From: UBA4742 sp037138595
GTDB lineage: Bacteria; Actinomycetota; Acidimicrobiia; Acidimicrobiales; Acidimicrobilacustridaceae
Assembly: GCA_037138595.1 (NCBI GenBank)
Contig: JBAXIB010000002.1
Location: forward strand, 62,001-126,000
DNA: 64,000 bases
Direction: 5' to 3'
A model generated the notes under the pieces. That model was not told the DNA's origin. It saw nothing but the letters and a program-made list of their open reading frames with translations, and searched no databases. This document shows positions 51,849-61,360 of this stretch, piece after piece; the stretch's first letter is position 1; each line of letters starts with the position of its first letter. Both the position numbers and the translations under genes were made by a program.

Positions 51849-52258
51849 GTCGTATTTCCAGCAAACAACACCAGGCCAAGGGCAACGATCGCCGTGATGC
51901 CAATCACAATCGCCACAAAGAATGGCAGCGGAGATTTTGGCAAGTTGCGTCGCTCCTCCATCGCTTCTTCGTTGCGCCGCCATTGCCACAGGCTGCTCAG
52001 GGCAATCACAATCCCGAGCACAATCAGCGGCACGCCAATCATCCGGCGGCCACCCGGAACCGAAAACGGAGGAAGCAACTGGGTGATTGCCAACCCAGCG
52101 GTCACTAACGCAAGCGATGTGCGGTTCCAAGCCAAAAATGTCCGCTCGTTGGCATAAGAAAACCGAACGTCGACCATTTCGTGTTCAGTAGTCGAGTCGT
52201 CCCCGTTGACTACTGACTTGTCCACCACTGGTGCATCATCAGTCGGTTCCATCACCAT
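51845..52258 (-). CDS. DUF202 small membrane protein, upstream copy
   Basis: ATG 52258 (or ATG 52252) gives about 136 residues. The polar acidic start is followed by the DUF202 core VRFSYANERTFLAWNRTSLALV, three helices including IGVPLIVLGIVIALSSLWQW and FFVAIVIGITAIVALGLVLFAG. The longer frame to 52495 has no family likeness and would overlap gluQ. It sits about 70 bases after gluQ. The ERTFLAWNRT segment is the family hallmark. Confidence 0.85.
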   Translation of the reverse strand: MVMEPTDDAPVVDKSVVNGDDSTTEHEMVDVRFSYANERTFLAWNRTSLALVTAGLAITQLLPPFSVPGGRRMIGVPLIVLGIVIALSSLWQWRRNEEAMEERRNLPKSPLPFFVAIVIGITAIVALGLVLFAGNTT

Positions 52259-52331
52259 TGACCGTACCCGAACTGATGGGCCACCAACCGTGACCAGACC
52301 TGCTGAGAACCCGAAAGCGACAGCGGCAAGG

Positions 52332-53252
52332 TCAAGTGAGACGTAACGACTGCAGATCAACGATCCACGGATCACTCGGCAGGGTTGCCGGATCGAACCG
52401 TTCGAGCAAGGTCTTCGGGGAGGCGGACTCACCCGGTTCAGCCAAATGCAGACTGGCCGCGAGATGCCCCAGCACCTGATTCGGAGACTCGCCAAGGGCC
52501 ATACGATCCGAAAGCGTTACTGCGCCATTACGTTTCGCTAACCGCGTTCCATCTTGGGCCAAAGCCAGCGGCACGTGTGCGAAAATGGGCTCGGCGAGAC
52601 CCAATAATCGAGCGAGATAGACCTGGCGCGGCGTCGATGCCAAGAGGTCATCACCTCGAACGACTTCCTCGACACTTTGCATCGCGTCGTCGACAATGAC
52701 CGCCAAGTTGTATGCCGGAACGCCGTCATTGCGGCGCAACACCATATCGTCGACAGAAACCTCAACGACGCCGCAAAGACGATCAACCACCGAGACCAGC
52801 TCGCTATTCGCACGCAATCGAAGCGCCGGTTGGCGCCCTGATTGCTCCAAGTTCGCGCAATCCGAAGCGCTGAGTTCGCGACATGTGCCTGGATACGCGC
52901 CTTGCGGTGCGAGACCTTGCGGGGCACTCGCCGCCTCCTGGATTTCACGACGGGTGCAATAACACCGATAGGTCAATCCGTTTTCAATCAGTTGGTCGAT
53001 TGCATCGTGATAGGCCAAGACATTGTCCCGCTGGTGGAACGCTGCGCCATCCCAGTCAAGGCCAAGAGTGCGCAAATCGTCGAGTTGGCGCGAGGCGACT
53101 CCCGGTCGATCCGAATCTGGAACGAGGTCATCAATGCGTAAGTAAAAAGCCGAATTCGATGACCGAGCAAACAGCCAAGCTGCTAGTGCAGTTCGCAGAT
53201 TACCGAGGTGTAAATCGCCAGATGGCGTGGGAGCAAAACGACCGGCAGGCAT
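52332..53252 (-). CDS. gluQ: glutamyl-Q tRNA(Asp) synthetase
   Basis: GluQ-RS attaches glutamate to queuosine in the anticodon of tRNA-Asp. ATG 53252 (MPAGRFAPTPSGDLHLGN) gives 306 residues, typical; ATG 53285 is an alternative. HIGH is in PTPSGDLHLGNLRTALAAWLFARS. The zinc site is YRCYCTRREIQE with a later TCR. YNLAVIVDDAMQSVEEVVRGDDLLASTPRQVYL is characteristic, as is the KMSKS counterpart RLAKRNGAVTL. The anticodon-binding half of GluRS is absent, as expected. It diverges from argJ. Confidence 0.92.
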   Translation of the reverse strand: MPAGRFAPTPSGDLHLGNLRTALAAWLFARSSNSAFYLRIDDLVPDSDRPGVASRQLDDLRTLGLDWDGAAFHQRDNVLAYHDAIDQLIENGLTYRCYCTRREIQEAASAPQGLAPQGAYPGTCRELSASDCANLEQSGRQPALRLRANSELVSVVDRLCGVVEVSVDDMVLRRNDGVPAYNLAVIVDDAMQSVEEVVRGDDLLASTPRQVYLARLLGLAEPIFAHVPLALAQDGTRLAKRNGAVTLSDRMALGESPNQVLGHLAASLHLAEPGESASPKTLLERFDPATLPSDPWIVDLQSLRLT

Positions 53253-53363
53253 CAACCATGATCGTGTCACGGGAACGACCGCCATGCTCGAAACGACACG
53301 GTGAGAGGCCACACATGACCTGCCATGTTCCCGCTTGCGCAATTCCCATGAGACAATCGGGCC

Positions 53364-54530
53364 ATGACGACACTCCCCCGCGGCTTCCATGCCCATGTTG
53401 CGTCGATCGGCATTAAGGACAGCACTGATGATTTCCTGGTCCTTGCGTCGGACCAGCCGTGCTCGGCGGCTGCGGTGTTTACCCGAAGTCGATTTGCGGG
53501 GCCGAGTGTTGACCTCAGCCGGTCCAATGTGGCAAACGGGCAATTACAGGCATTCACCGTTTTGTCCAAGAATGCGAACGTGGCGACAGGCGAGCCTGGC
53601 TTGGCAGATGCCCATGAGATCGTCGCAGCGGTGGCTGATGCGGTTGGCACTTCAAACGACAACGTGCTCATTGCGTCTACGGGCGTAATCGGGCGGCGCT
53701 ATCCAATGGAAAAGATTCGCGACCACCTGACCACGCTGCGCTTTCCATTCGACGGAACTGATGCCGAATCAGCGGCTCAAGCGATCATGACGACCGACAC
53801 GGTGCCAAAGATTGCGTCGTCGACCGTAACAACGGTCACTGGTTCGAGTGCTTCGATTGTTGGGATCGCCAAAGGTGTCGGGATGATCGAACCTGACATG
53901 GCGACCCTGATTACGCTTTTTTGCACAGATGCCGATGTTGCATCGGCCGACCTAGACGTACTCTTCCGTCGCGTCATGGCAGTCACGTTCAATGCATTGA
54001 GTATCGATACCGACACCTCCACAAGTGACACTGCGGCGATCATGGCCAACGGAGCGAGTGGAGCAGTTCCCCTTGTCGAATTCGAAACAGCGCTCCTTGA
54101 GGTCGCCCAGTCACTGACCCGCCAGATCGCACGAGACGGCGAGGGCGCAACCACTCTCATAGAGGTTCTCGTCGACCAAGCTCGTGACGTCGACCAAGCG
54201 AAGCGTGTCGCTAAGTCAGTTGTGAATTCTCCGTTGGTCAAAACTGCCGTTCATGGTGCCGACCCGAATTGGGGTCGCGTCGCTATGGCGATCGGCAAAT
54301 GCTCCGAGGATCTCGACATCGACCAATCGCAGGTCATCATCCGATTTGGCAGAACCGAGGTTTACCCCGTGCAACTCGACCAGCAAGGACTCGACCAACT
54401 GAGCATTTACCTCACCGGAGACGAAGTCTTGATCCACATCAGTCTGGCGGTTGGGTCAGAGTCGTTCACTGCCTACGGGTGTGACCTTTCCGATGGGTAC
54501 GTACGTATAAACGCCGATTACACAACCTGA
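53364..54530 (+). CDS. argJ: ArgJ-type glutamate N-acetyltransferase
   Basis: A 388-residue member of the ArgJ family, which recycles acetyl groups from N-acetylornithine to glutamate in arginine synthesis and self-cleaves at a Thr. The cleavage segment is KGVGMIEPDMATLITLF, with the Thr as the new N-terminal nucleophile of the beta chain. SIDTDTSTSDTAAIMANG and HGADPNWGRVAMAIGK are also typical. The usual argC, argB and argD neighbours are absent here; it lies between gluQ and a FAD oxidase. It may be a second copy or the sole argJ. Confidence 0.9.
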   Translation: MTTLPRGFHAHVASIGIKDSTDDFLVLASDQPCSAAAVFTRSRFAGPSVDLSRSNVANGQLQAFTVLSKNANVATGEPGLADAHEIVAAVADAVGTSNDNVLIASTGVIGRRYPMEKIRDHLTTLRFPFDGTDAESAAQAIMTTDTVPKIASSTVTTVTGSSASIVGIAKGVGMIEPDMATLITLFCTDADVASADLDVLFRRVMAVTFNALSIDTDTSTSDTAAIMANGASGAVPLVEFETALLEVAQSLTRQIARDGEGATTLIEVLVDQARDVDQAKRVAKSVVNSPLVKTAVHGADPNWGRVAMAIGKCSEDLDIDQSQVIIRFGRTEVYPVQLDQQGLDQLSIYLTGDEVLIHISLAVGSESFTAYGCDLSDGYVRINADYTT

Positions 54531-54545
54531 AAGCTGCAATGACCA

Positions 54546-55775
54546 ATGCCTGAGTACGACGTCATCATCGTCGGAGCCGGCTTAGCTGGCCTTTCCGCCG
54601 CGATCGAGATCACCGACAGTGGCCTCAACGCATTGTTGATAGAAGCCGACTCGAGGGTCGGCGGCCGAGTCCAAACAGACGAAGTGGACGGCTATCTCCT
54701 CGACCGCGGGTTCCAAATCCTGCTAACCGCGTATCCCGAAGCCCAGCGCCTGCTCGACTTTGAGCCGCTCGATCTCATGCCGTTTGCTTCTGGCGCGTTA
54801 GTCCGTATTGACGACCAGTTCCATCCCGTCGGGGACCCATTTCGTCAACCACGAGATCTACTTGCCACCGCCCGCGCACCTATCGGAACTTGGGCTGACA
54901 AAGCTCGCATTATCGAGTTTCGTCGGAGGGTCCGTCGCCAGCCCGCGGAACAACTTTTTCATCAGCTTGATATGACTGCTCTTGAGCGGCTCCAACGGTT
55001 TGGGTTTTCGCCAACCATCATTGAACGATTCTTTCGACCTCTCGTTTCAGGAATCACCCTTGACCCCGACCTCGGTGGTTCTCGGCGACAGCTTGAATTC
55101 GTTTTTCGGATGCTCGCTGATGGCGATGCCGTCGTGCCCGCAGCGGGGATGGGTTGTATACCCGAGCAACTCGCGATGCGAATTCCGGCGAATCAGTTTC
55201 GCTTCGATACCAAAGTTTTAGAGGTCGGCCCGCACCATGTCGTCACATCTGAAGGTGAGAGGATTTCCGCTACTGCAGTCGTCGTCGCCACCGATGCCAC
55301 GGCCGCAGCACGTTTTACCGGCATTGATGATCCAGGGTGGAACAGCGTGACGAGTGTCTGGTTCTCAGCCCCCGAACCGCCAACGGACTCAACCGCGATC
55401 ATTCTCGATGGCAGTGGAGCCGGACCGGCGGTAGACGTTGCCGTGATGAGTAACGTGAGTGCGCGTTATGCCCCACCTAATCGCGCGCTCATTGTGGCAT
55501 CAGCCTTAGCCACCGGAGACGGCATCGAGAATGCGGTACAAACACAATTACGGGGTTGGTTTGGAACATCCGTCGATGGATGGACGATGTTGCGGGCTGA
55601 CCGAATCGACGCGGCACAACCTCGATTCGATATCGGTCGTGACCCATCGCTTGATTCGCAGCTTGCCTCCGGGGTGTACCTCGCTGGCGATCACCGTCAC
55701 GATCCCTCGATCCATGGCGCGCTCGCATCCGGGCATCGAACGGGTAGGGCGGTGGTTTCGCAGCTGACCCGCTAG
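54546..55775 (+). CDS. FAD-dependent amine oxidase/desaturase-like protein
   Basis: A 409-residue protein with the FAD-binding N-terminus DVIIVGAGLAGLSAAIEITDSG followed by RVGGRVQTDEVDGYLLDRGFQ and the C-terminal VYLAGDHRHDPSIHGALASGHRTGRAV. It belongs to the flavin amine oxidase/protoporphyrinogen oxidase/phytoene desaturase group, and the fold is clear but the substrate is not. It starts 16 bases after argJ and is on the same strand. No carotenoid or haem genes are adjacent. Confidence 0.85.
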   Translation: MPEYDVIIVGAGLAGLSAAIEITDSGLNALLIEADSRVGGRVQTDEVDGYLLDRGFQILLTAYPEAQRLLDFEPLDLMPFASGALVRIDDQFHPVGDPFRQPRDLLATARAPIGTWADKARIIEFRRRVRRQPAEQLFHQLDMTALERLQRFGFSPTIIERFFRPLVSGITLDPDLGGSRRQLEFVFRMLADGDAVVPAAGMGCIPEQLAMRIPANQFRFDTKVLEVGPHHVVTSEGERISATAVVVATDATAAARFTGIDDPGWNSVTSVWFSAPEPPTDSTAIILDGSGAGPAVDVAVMSNVSARYAPPNRALIVASALATGDGIENAVQTQLRGWFGTSVDGWTMLRADRIDAAQPRFDIGRDPSLDSQLASGVYLAGDHRHDPSIHGALASGHRTGRAVVSQLTR

Positions 55776-55796
55776 TCGGTCACTACAGTTTCGATC

Positions 55797-56228
55797 ATGA
55801 CCACCCGCGAAGATCACATTGCCTTGGTTGAGAAGCTTTGGGCGACCCTTTACATAGAACGTGACCTCGACGCTGTCGGAGCGATGTTTGCCGAAGATGG
55901 TCACTACGAGGATGTCCCCATCGACGATGGAGGTGCCACCGGTCCCAAGCAAATTGCGGCGCGCCTGCGAATCGGATTTGCACCAGTCAAGGGCTTCGAT
56001 CATGTGATTCATCGGATGGTCGTCGATGGCGACACCGTGATCACCGAACATGCCGAGACTTGGCACTTCGATGACGAAGTGAGTGTGACGCTGCCGTTTG
56101 TTTCCGTTCAAGAAATTCGTGACGGGAAACTTGTACTTTGGCGGGACTATTCCAACATGAATACGTTGCTGGAGGGCGCTCCCGATTGGTGGATCGAACA
56201 CATCATGAACCAGCCACCAATCGCATAG
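55797..56228 (+). CDS. limonene-epoxide hydrolase/SnoaL-like (NTF2 fold) protein
   Basis: A 143-residue protein with the NTF2-like fold: LVEKLWATLYIERDLDAVGAMFAEDGHYEDVP at the start, then GFDHVIHRMVVDGDTVITEHAETWHF. The segment VQEIRDGKLVLWRDYSNMNTLL has the Arg-Asp pair of limonene-1,2-epoxide hydrolases. The substrate cannot be inferred. It follows the FAD oxidase by 21 bases on the same strand and may act on its product. Confidence 0.78.
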   Translation: MTTREDHIALVEKLWATLYIERDLDAVGAMFAEDGHYEDVPIDDGGATGPKQIAARLRIGFAPVKGFDHVIHRMVVDGDTVITEHAETWHFDDEVSVTLPFVSVQEIRDGKLVLWRDYSNMNTLLEGAPDWWIEHIMNQPPIA

Positions 56229-56279
56229 ACGCAATAGTGCTCGGTGCTAAGTCAGGACTCGTTGGTCAAGAGTTACTGG

Positions 56280-57923
56280 TCAGGGACGCTTGACCCTGAG
56301 ATCAATCGGCCGAGAGACCTCGCTGAAAAAATCATTTCCTTTGTCATCCACGACGATGAATGCAGGGAAATCTCGTACTTCGATTTTCCACACTGCTTCC
56401 ATTCCAAGTTCTTCGTATTCAAGAACTTCCACCGAGGTGATGCAGTCTTTGGCTAATCGGGCAGCGGGACCGCCAATCGACCCGAGATAGAACCCGCCGT
56501 GAGAGCGGCAAGCGTCAGTAACGGCCGGCGAGCGATTTCCCTTCGCCAACATCACGAGGCTTCCACCTCGCTGCTGGAACTCGTCGACATAGGAATCCAT
56601 CCGGCCAGCCGTTGTCGGTCCAAACGAGCCCGACGCATAACCCTCTGGCGTTTTGGCTGGACCGGCGTAGTACACGCAAAAATCCCGCAAATACGACGGC
56701 ATCTCGTCGCCAGCATCGAGTCGTTCTTTGATTTTCGCGTGAGCAAGATCGCGAGCTACCACCATTGGTCCATTCAACATGATTCGCGTCTTGACTGGAT
56801 AACGCGACAGTTCAGCCCGGATCTCATCCATCGGCATATTGAGATCAATGGCCACCACATCACCTGCTAGGCGATCATCGGTAACCGGCGGCAAAAAGCG
56901 CGCGGGATCAACTTCTAGTTGCTCAATGAAGATCCCCTCGGCAGTTATTTTTCCTAATGCTTGGCGATCCGCTGAACATGACACCGCAATGGCAATTGGG
57001 CAAGATGCGCCATGTCGAGGCAAGCGGATAACTCGTACGTCATGGCAAAAATATTTGCCGCCGAATTGAGCACCGATACCAAAATCCTGCGTCAGCTTCA
57101 ACACTTTTGCTTCGAATTCGACGTCGCGGAATCCCCGACCGAATTCATCTCCGGTCGTCGGCAGCGAATCGAGATAACGCGTCGAGGCCAACTTCGCGGT
57201 TTCGACTGCGACCTCTGCCGATGTTCCACCGATTACGACAGCAAGGTGATACGGAGGACACGCTGCTGTTCCGAGCGTCCGCAATTTCTCATCGAGAAAT
57301 GCCAGCAAACTCGCGGGATTCAATACGGCCTTCGTCTCTTGGTAGAGATAACTCTTGTTGGCGGAACCGCCACCTTTTGCCATGAACAAAAACTTGTAGG
57401 AATCCCCATCCACCGCCGAGATTTTGATTTCCGCCGGCAAATTGGTTTTGGTGTTCACTTCATCCCACATGGTGAGCGGCGCCATCTGCGAATAGCGCAA
57501 ATTCGCGTCTCGATAGGTGTTGAAAATGCCTTGAGCGATCGCTGCTTCATCACCACCACCGGTGATCACGAACTCACCTTTCTTGGCCTTGACGATCGCG
57601 GTTCCCGTGTCTTGGCATGACGGCAATATTCCGCCCGCGGCAATGGACGCATTCTTCAACAATTCGAGCGCCACAAAGCGGTCGTTGGCCGACGCCTCGG
57701 GATCATCAAGGATCGATGCAAGTTGCGCCAGGTGGTCGGTCCGCAACAGATGGGCAATGTCGCGCATCGCTTGGCCAGTCAATAGGGTTATCGCAGCCGG
57801 AGCGATGCGTAAGAAGCGTTCGGAACCCACATCGAAGGTCGATACGCCATCAGTGGTGAGCAACCGATACGTCGTTTGATCGGGGCCGAGGGGCAGCGGT
57901 TCTTGATAGGCAAAGTCGCTCAT
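56280..57923 (-). CDS. fumA: fumarate hydratase, class I (iron-sulfur)
   Basis: A 547-residue class I fumarase from ATG 57923 (MSDFAYQEPLPLGPDQTTYR). Such enzymes hold a 4Fe-4S cluster through three cysteines, here in ILPSCQDTGTAIV, in the CPPYHLAVVIGGTSAE region and in the SCSADR region. The C-terminal domain is the typical SGSFGPTTAGRMDSYVDEFQ. It interconverts fumarate and malate in the citric acid cycle and is oxygen-sensitive in many bacteria. It lies alone, convergent with the 55797 gene. Confidence 0.93.
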   Translation of the reverse strand: MSDFAYQEPLPLGPDQTTYRLLTTDGVSTFDVGSERFLRIAPAAITLLTGQAMRDIAHLLRTDHLAQLASILDDPEASANDRFVALELLKNASIAAGGILPSCQDTGTAIVKAKKGEFVITGGGDEAAIAQGIFNTYRDANLRYSQMAPLTMWDEVNTKTNLPAEIKISAVDGDSYKFLFMAKGGGSANKSYLYQETKAVLNPASLLAFLDEKLRTLGTAACPPYHLAVVIGGTSAEVAVETAKLASTRYLDSLPTTGDEFGRGFRDVEFEAKVLKLTQDFGIGAQFGGKYFCHDVRVIRLPRHGASCPIAIAVSCSADRQALGKITAEGIFIEQLEVDPARFLPPVTDDRLAGDVVAIDLNMPMDEIRAELSRYPVKTRIMLNGPMVVARDLAHAKIKERLDAGDEMPSYLRDFCVYYAGPAKTPEGYASGSFGPTTAGRMDSYVDEFQQRGGSLVMLAKGNRSPAVTDACRSHGGFYLGSIGGPAARLAKDCITSVEVLEYEELGMEAVWKIEVRDFPAFIVVDDKGNDFFSEVSRPIDLRVKRP

Positions 57924-58019
57924 AACTCCATGCTCACCTGCGCGCTGCAAACGGACAAATCCCCGACGAGCCCACAAGCCAAGCAGCGCAATATTCATCG
58001 GGCATTATTTTGCGGACAT

Positions 58020-59729
58020 TCACCGTGCACCTCGAACCAGCTGCCCGGGGCGATCTCCTTGGTCAACACCGTCACGCAAGATGACCTGCCCTCGTTTCAC
58101 GGTCGCGACATAGCCCGATGCCCCTTGCACAAATCGTCGAGCATCACCTGGCAGATCATGGATCATCTCTGGTCGAGGCAAACGCAACCCAGCGAAGTCG
58201 ATCACATTCACATCACCGAGCATTCCAGGAGCCAACCGGCCGCGATCGCTTAGGCCAACAAGGTCAGCTGTATCACTGGTCATCATCCGCACCACGGTCT
58301 CGATTGGGATGCGACCGTAGGCTCGGTCTCGCGCCCAAAGTGCCATCATCGAAGTGGGCGTACTTGCATCACAAGTGGTCCCGCAGTGCGCCCCGCCATC
58401 ACCGAGCCCCCAGGTTGTCGTCGGATGAAGCAACATTTCTCGCACCGCATCGAGATTGAAATCGGTGTAATTCAAAAGCGGTCGCATCACGAGATTTTCG
58501 CCGTCATCGGCGAGCAACGCGTCATAGAAAACTTCGTTTGGCGTTCGGCCTTCACGTCGCGCCTGAGCCGCCAAACTCGAATCTTTCGGCGGCTCATAGT
58601 CGGGTTCGCTGCCCATCGGGAAAATGCGCTCGGGGTCAAGAAAATGGGTAAACATCGGGTCGATGTCTTCGGCCTCAGTTAAAAGTTTCTCGCGCGTAAT
58701 CGGGTCGCGCATGTGAGCGACCTTGGCCTCAATCGGCAGAAACCCAAGGCCACCCCAAGTTGGGCAATACGCAAACGGGTGAAAGGTGTGCAAGCCAAGC
58801 AATAAATTGACGGGTCGACCCGCGACCTGGGGTCGCACGTTCGCTCCATCTGCCGCGGCCGCGCTGCAGAGGTCAAGCATGCGCTTCCAAGCAGTCGGAT
58901 CGTGATCGTTCTGAGTCATCGCAAAAGTGACTGGTCGATGAATAGCCTTGGCCAACCTTCGCATCCAAGCCATTTCCCGTTCCGGAGCCGCGAGGTCTTC
59001 GCCCAGAGCGCCGGCCGGCGCCAACTCAAAAATTCCGGTTCCCAACTCACCCAAGACACTGCCGATTCCAAATAGTTCGTCTTCTGCGGCAAAAGTTCCC
59101 GGCACGGGTTCGCCGTCGATCGCCATGTGGGCAATCGTGCGCGACGTCGAAAAGCCAAGCGCTCCTGCTTGAACTCCCTCCCGCACAATCGCTGCCATCG
59201 CGGCGATGTCGTCAGGCGATGCTGGCTCATTCTTTGCTCCGCGATCACCCATCACGTATCCGCGTACGGCTCCATGTGGCACAAAGACAGCCACATCAAG
59301 CATTTTCGATGTCACATCTACCGCGTTGAGGTATTCGGGAAAGGTTTCCCAGTTCCAATCAATGCCCGCCGACAACGCAGCACCCGGAATATCTTCGACG
59401 CCTTCCATCAATCCAATGAGCCATTCATGTCGATCCGGCTTTACCGGGGCGAACCCGACACCGCAGTTGCCCATGACGACTGTGGTAGCGCCGTGCCAGC
59501 AACTCGGTGTCAGCATCGGATCCCACGTGACTTGCCCGTCGAAATGGGTGTGGATGTCAACGAAGCCCGGAGTCACGAGTAATCCGTCGGCGTCGATTTC
59601 CTCCCTTCCTTCGGCGGGGACCGAACCGACATCAGTAATGATCCCGTTGGAGATCGCGACGTCAGCCACGTAGGAATCTGACCCCGTTCCGTCGACCACG
59701 GTGCCGCCGCGAATCACAAGATCATGCAT
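58020..59729 (-). CDS. D-aminoacylase-type amidohydrolase
   Basis: A 569-residue metal-dependent hydrolase from ATG 59729 (MHDLVIRGGTVVDGTG). Metal ligands lie in VTPGFVDIHTHFDGQVTWDP, and GATTVVMGNCGVGFAPV is typical of N-acyl-D-amino-acid deacylases, as are GLGDGGAHCGTTCDAS and GMLGDVNVID. Family members cleave N-acyl D-amino acids, but many environmental relatives have other substrates. It is divergent from the crotonase gene at 59874. Confidence 0.87.
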   Translation of the reverse strand: MHDLVIRGGTVVDGTGSDSYVADVAISNGIITDVGSVPAEGREEIDADGLLVTPGFVDIHTHFDGQVTWDPMLTPSCWHGATTVVMGNCGVGFAPVKPDRHEWLIGLMEGVEDIPGAALSAGIDWNWETFPEYLNAVDVTSKMLDVAVFVPHGAVRGYVMGDRGAKNEPASPDDIAAMAAIVREGVQAGALGFSTSRTIAHMAIDGEPVPGTFAAEDELFGIGSVLGELGTGIFELAPAGALGEDLAAPEREMAWMRRLAKAIHRPVTFAMTQNDHDPTAWKRMLDLCSAAAADGANVRPQVAGRPVNLLLGLHTFHPFAYCPTWGGLGFLPIEAKVAHMRDPITREKLLTEAEDIDPMFTHFLDPERIFPMGSEPDYEPPKDSSLAAQARREGRTPNEVFYDALLADDGENLVMRPLLNYTDFNLDAVREMLLHPTTTWGLGDGGAHCGTTCDASTPTSMMALWARDRAYGRIPIETVVRMMTSDTADLVGLSDRGRLAPGMLGDVNVIDFAGLRLPRPEMIHDLPGDARRFVQGASGYVATVKRGQVILRDGVDQGDRPGQLVRGAR

Positions 59730-59873
59730 GGAAACAGTTCCCCTCTGTGGGCTGGTGCCCAGCGAATCAACATTCAAGATGCCAGTTCGGGAACCCTACC
59801 GCTGCCTCGACCAGCAGTACTCTGACAGCACGTTCTTCTTGCTACCCCAATTGCTCACTCCTTAAGGAACTTT

Positions 59874-60710
59874 GTGGCTCTTGTAGAGGTAAGTGCCCCC
59901 CAGTCCAACACGAGACTGATCACGCTCAATCGACCCGAACGACTCAATGCAATGTCGATCGACCTCGTCATTGAACTCGTGACGGCCTTTGAAACCTGCG
60001 CTAACGACAACGACTGCTCGGTGGTGATTCTCACGGGCGCCGGACGTGCCTTCTGTTCTGGCCTCGATCTCAAGGACTACGGCATCATTCCGAATATTGA
60101 TGGGTTGCAGGTCGGGCAGATCGCTCAACGGTCAATGCGGTACTTTTCAGCACTGGTTCCCGCGATGCGCCGAATGCCCCAGCCGGTTATCGCGGCAATC
60201 AACGGGATCGCCTACGGAGGCGGCATGTGTCTCACGCTCGGTGCGGAGCTTCGCATCGCCGGCGAACGTGCTGCTTTCAACAGCACGGGCATCGTCAACG
60301 GCTTAACGTCGACAGAACTCGGCGCGAGCTACTTGTTGCCGCGGCTGATTGGTGCGGCGCACAGCAACGAAATCTTGCTCACCGGTCGAGTCGTCGATGC
60401 TCCTGACGCGTTACGCATGGGCCTGGTGTCCCAGGTCGTGCCCGATGATGATCTGCTCAATGTCGCTCTCAAGGTTGCTGGTCGCATGTGTGAGTTCAGC
60501 CCCTACGGCTTAGCGATGACAAAAGATGTGATCTGGGCCAACCTCGAAGCGGGAAGTCTGGACGCCGCCATTGAGATCGAAGACCGAAACCAGTTGATGC
60601 TTGGGTTCACCGAAAATTTGCCCGAAGCGATACGGGCCTTTGACCAAGACCGCAAACCGACTTACACCGATGCGCCCCGGCGCGACTTATTCATGCCACC
60701 CGAAACTTGA
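59874..60710 (+). CDS. crotonase-fold protein lacking both hydratase glutamates
   Basis: A 278-residue protein of the enoyl-CoA hydratase/isomerase superfamily, starting at GTG 59874 after AAGGAAC. The oxyanion hole is AFCSGLDLKDYG and INGIAYGGGMCLTLGAELRIAG. In standard hydratases Glu follows GGGC and a second Glu is in PE. Here these are Cys (GGGMC) and Gly (STGIVNG). The segment NGLTSTELGASYLLPRLIG provides another Glu. It is probably a crotonase with another reaction, in the INNGLTxxELG-type actinobacterial group. It diverges from the amidohydrolase gene. Confidence 0.85.
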   Translation: MALVEVSAPQSNTRLITLNRPERLNAMSIDLVIELVTAFETCANDNDCSVVILTGAGRAFCSGLDLKDYGIIPNIDGLQVGQIAQRSMRYFSALVPAMRRMPQPVIAAINGIAYGGGMCLTLGAELRIAGERAAFNSTGIVNGLTSTELGASYLLPRLIGAAHSNEILLTGRVVDAPDALRMGLVSQVVPDDDLLNVALKVAGRMCEFSPYGLAMTKDVIWANLEAGSLDAAIEIEDRNQLMLGFTENLPEAIRAFDQDRKPTYTDAPRRDLFMPPET

Positions 60711-60711
60711 T

Positions 60712-61326
60712 TCAACGCGGAGCAGATCGAACCCGACAATGATTGATCTGCTCAGCAATTTTTCGACCGAGCGCGATGCTTCCCACTACTTCGAGATGCA
60801 CCTGATCGCCGCCCATGAGCGATGGATCTGAATCGATCAATCCGTCTAGGTCAACGAGATAGAGGTTTGACCGAAGTTCGGCTTCCTGAGCCAGTTTCGC
60901 GTTGAAATCCAGCCCGGTTCCCTTGCCGGGACGAGTTGGGTCGGCATCGACATTGACCCAAACCACACAATGCGAACCAAGGAGTTCAAGTGCTTTGTCC
61001 ACTGCCTGCGAACTGGCTTCAGCACTGAGTTTTCCGGCCGCTTGTTGCAGCACATCGTTTGTTCCGAGTTGCACGACGATCGCATCGGACGATCCAAGGG
61101 CCGCCTGCTCCAACGTCGCTAGTTGGTCGCCAACTGTTAGCCCAGCAGTCGCGTCGATGCTCACTGACCATCCTGCGGCTTCAAGTTCCTGGGTAATGAC
61201 CGGGGCACCTAGGGCGGAAAGGCTGTCACCGACGATGACGACTTGAGATTGCGTCTTCGAAGCGCACGAAACATCGATCAACAACACCGACAAAACGAGG
61301 CCAATGACGACCACCTGTTTGACCAT
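60712..61326 (-). CDS. SGNH/GDSL-type lipoprotein hydrolase
   Basis: About 204 residues from ATG 61326. The signal KQVVVIGLVLSVLLIDVSC ends in a lipobox, so it is anchored outside the membrane. The SGNH blocks are IVGDSLSALG (nucleophile Ser), QLGTNDVLQ (block III) and DQVHLEVVG (catalytic Asp-His). It should be a serine esterase or acyl hydrolase, perhaps acting on cell-wall or lipid esters. The longer frame to 61503 has no signal peptide. It ends two bases from the crotonase gene, convergent. Confidence 0.85.
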   Translation of the reverse strand: MVKQVVVIGLVLSVLLIDVSCASKTQSQVVIVGDSLSALGAPVITQELEAAGWSVSIDATAGLTVGDQLATLEQAALGSSDAIVVQLGTNDVLQQAAGKLSAEASSQAVDKALELLGSHCVVWVNVDADPTRPGKGTGLDFNAKLAQEAELRSNLYLVDLDGLIDSDPSLMGGDQVHLEVVGSIALGRKIAEQINHCRVRSAPR

Positions 61327-61360
61327 GACACGAGACCGAGTCACGTTGATCAAAGGTGGT

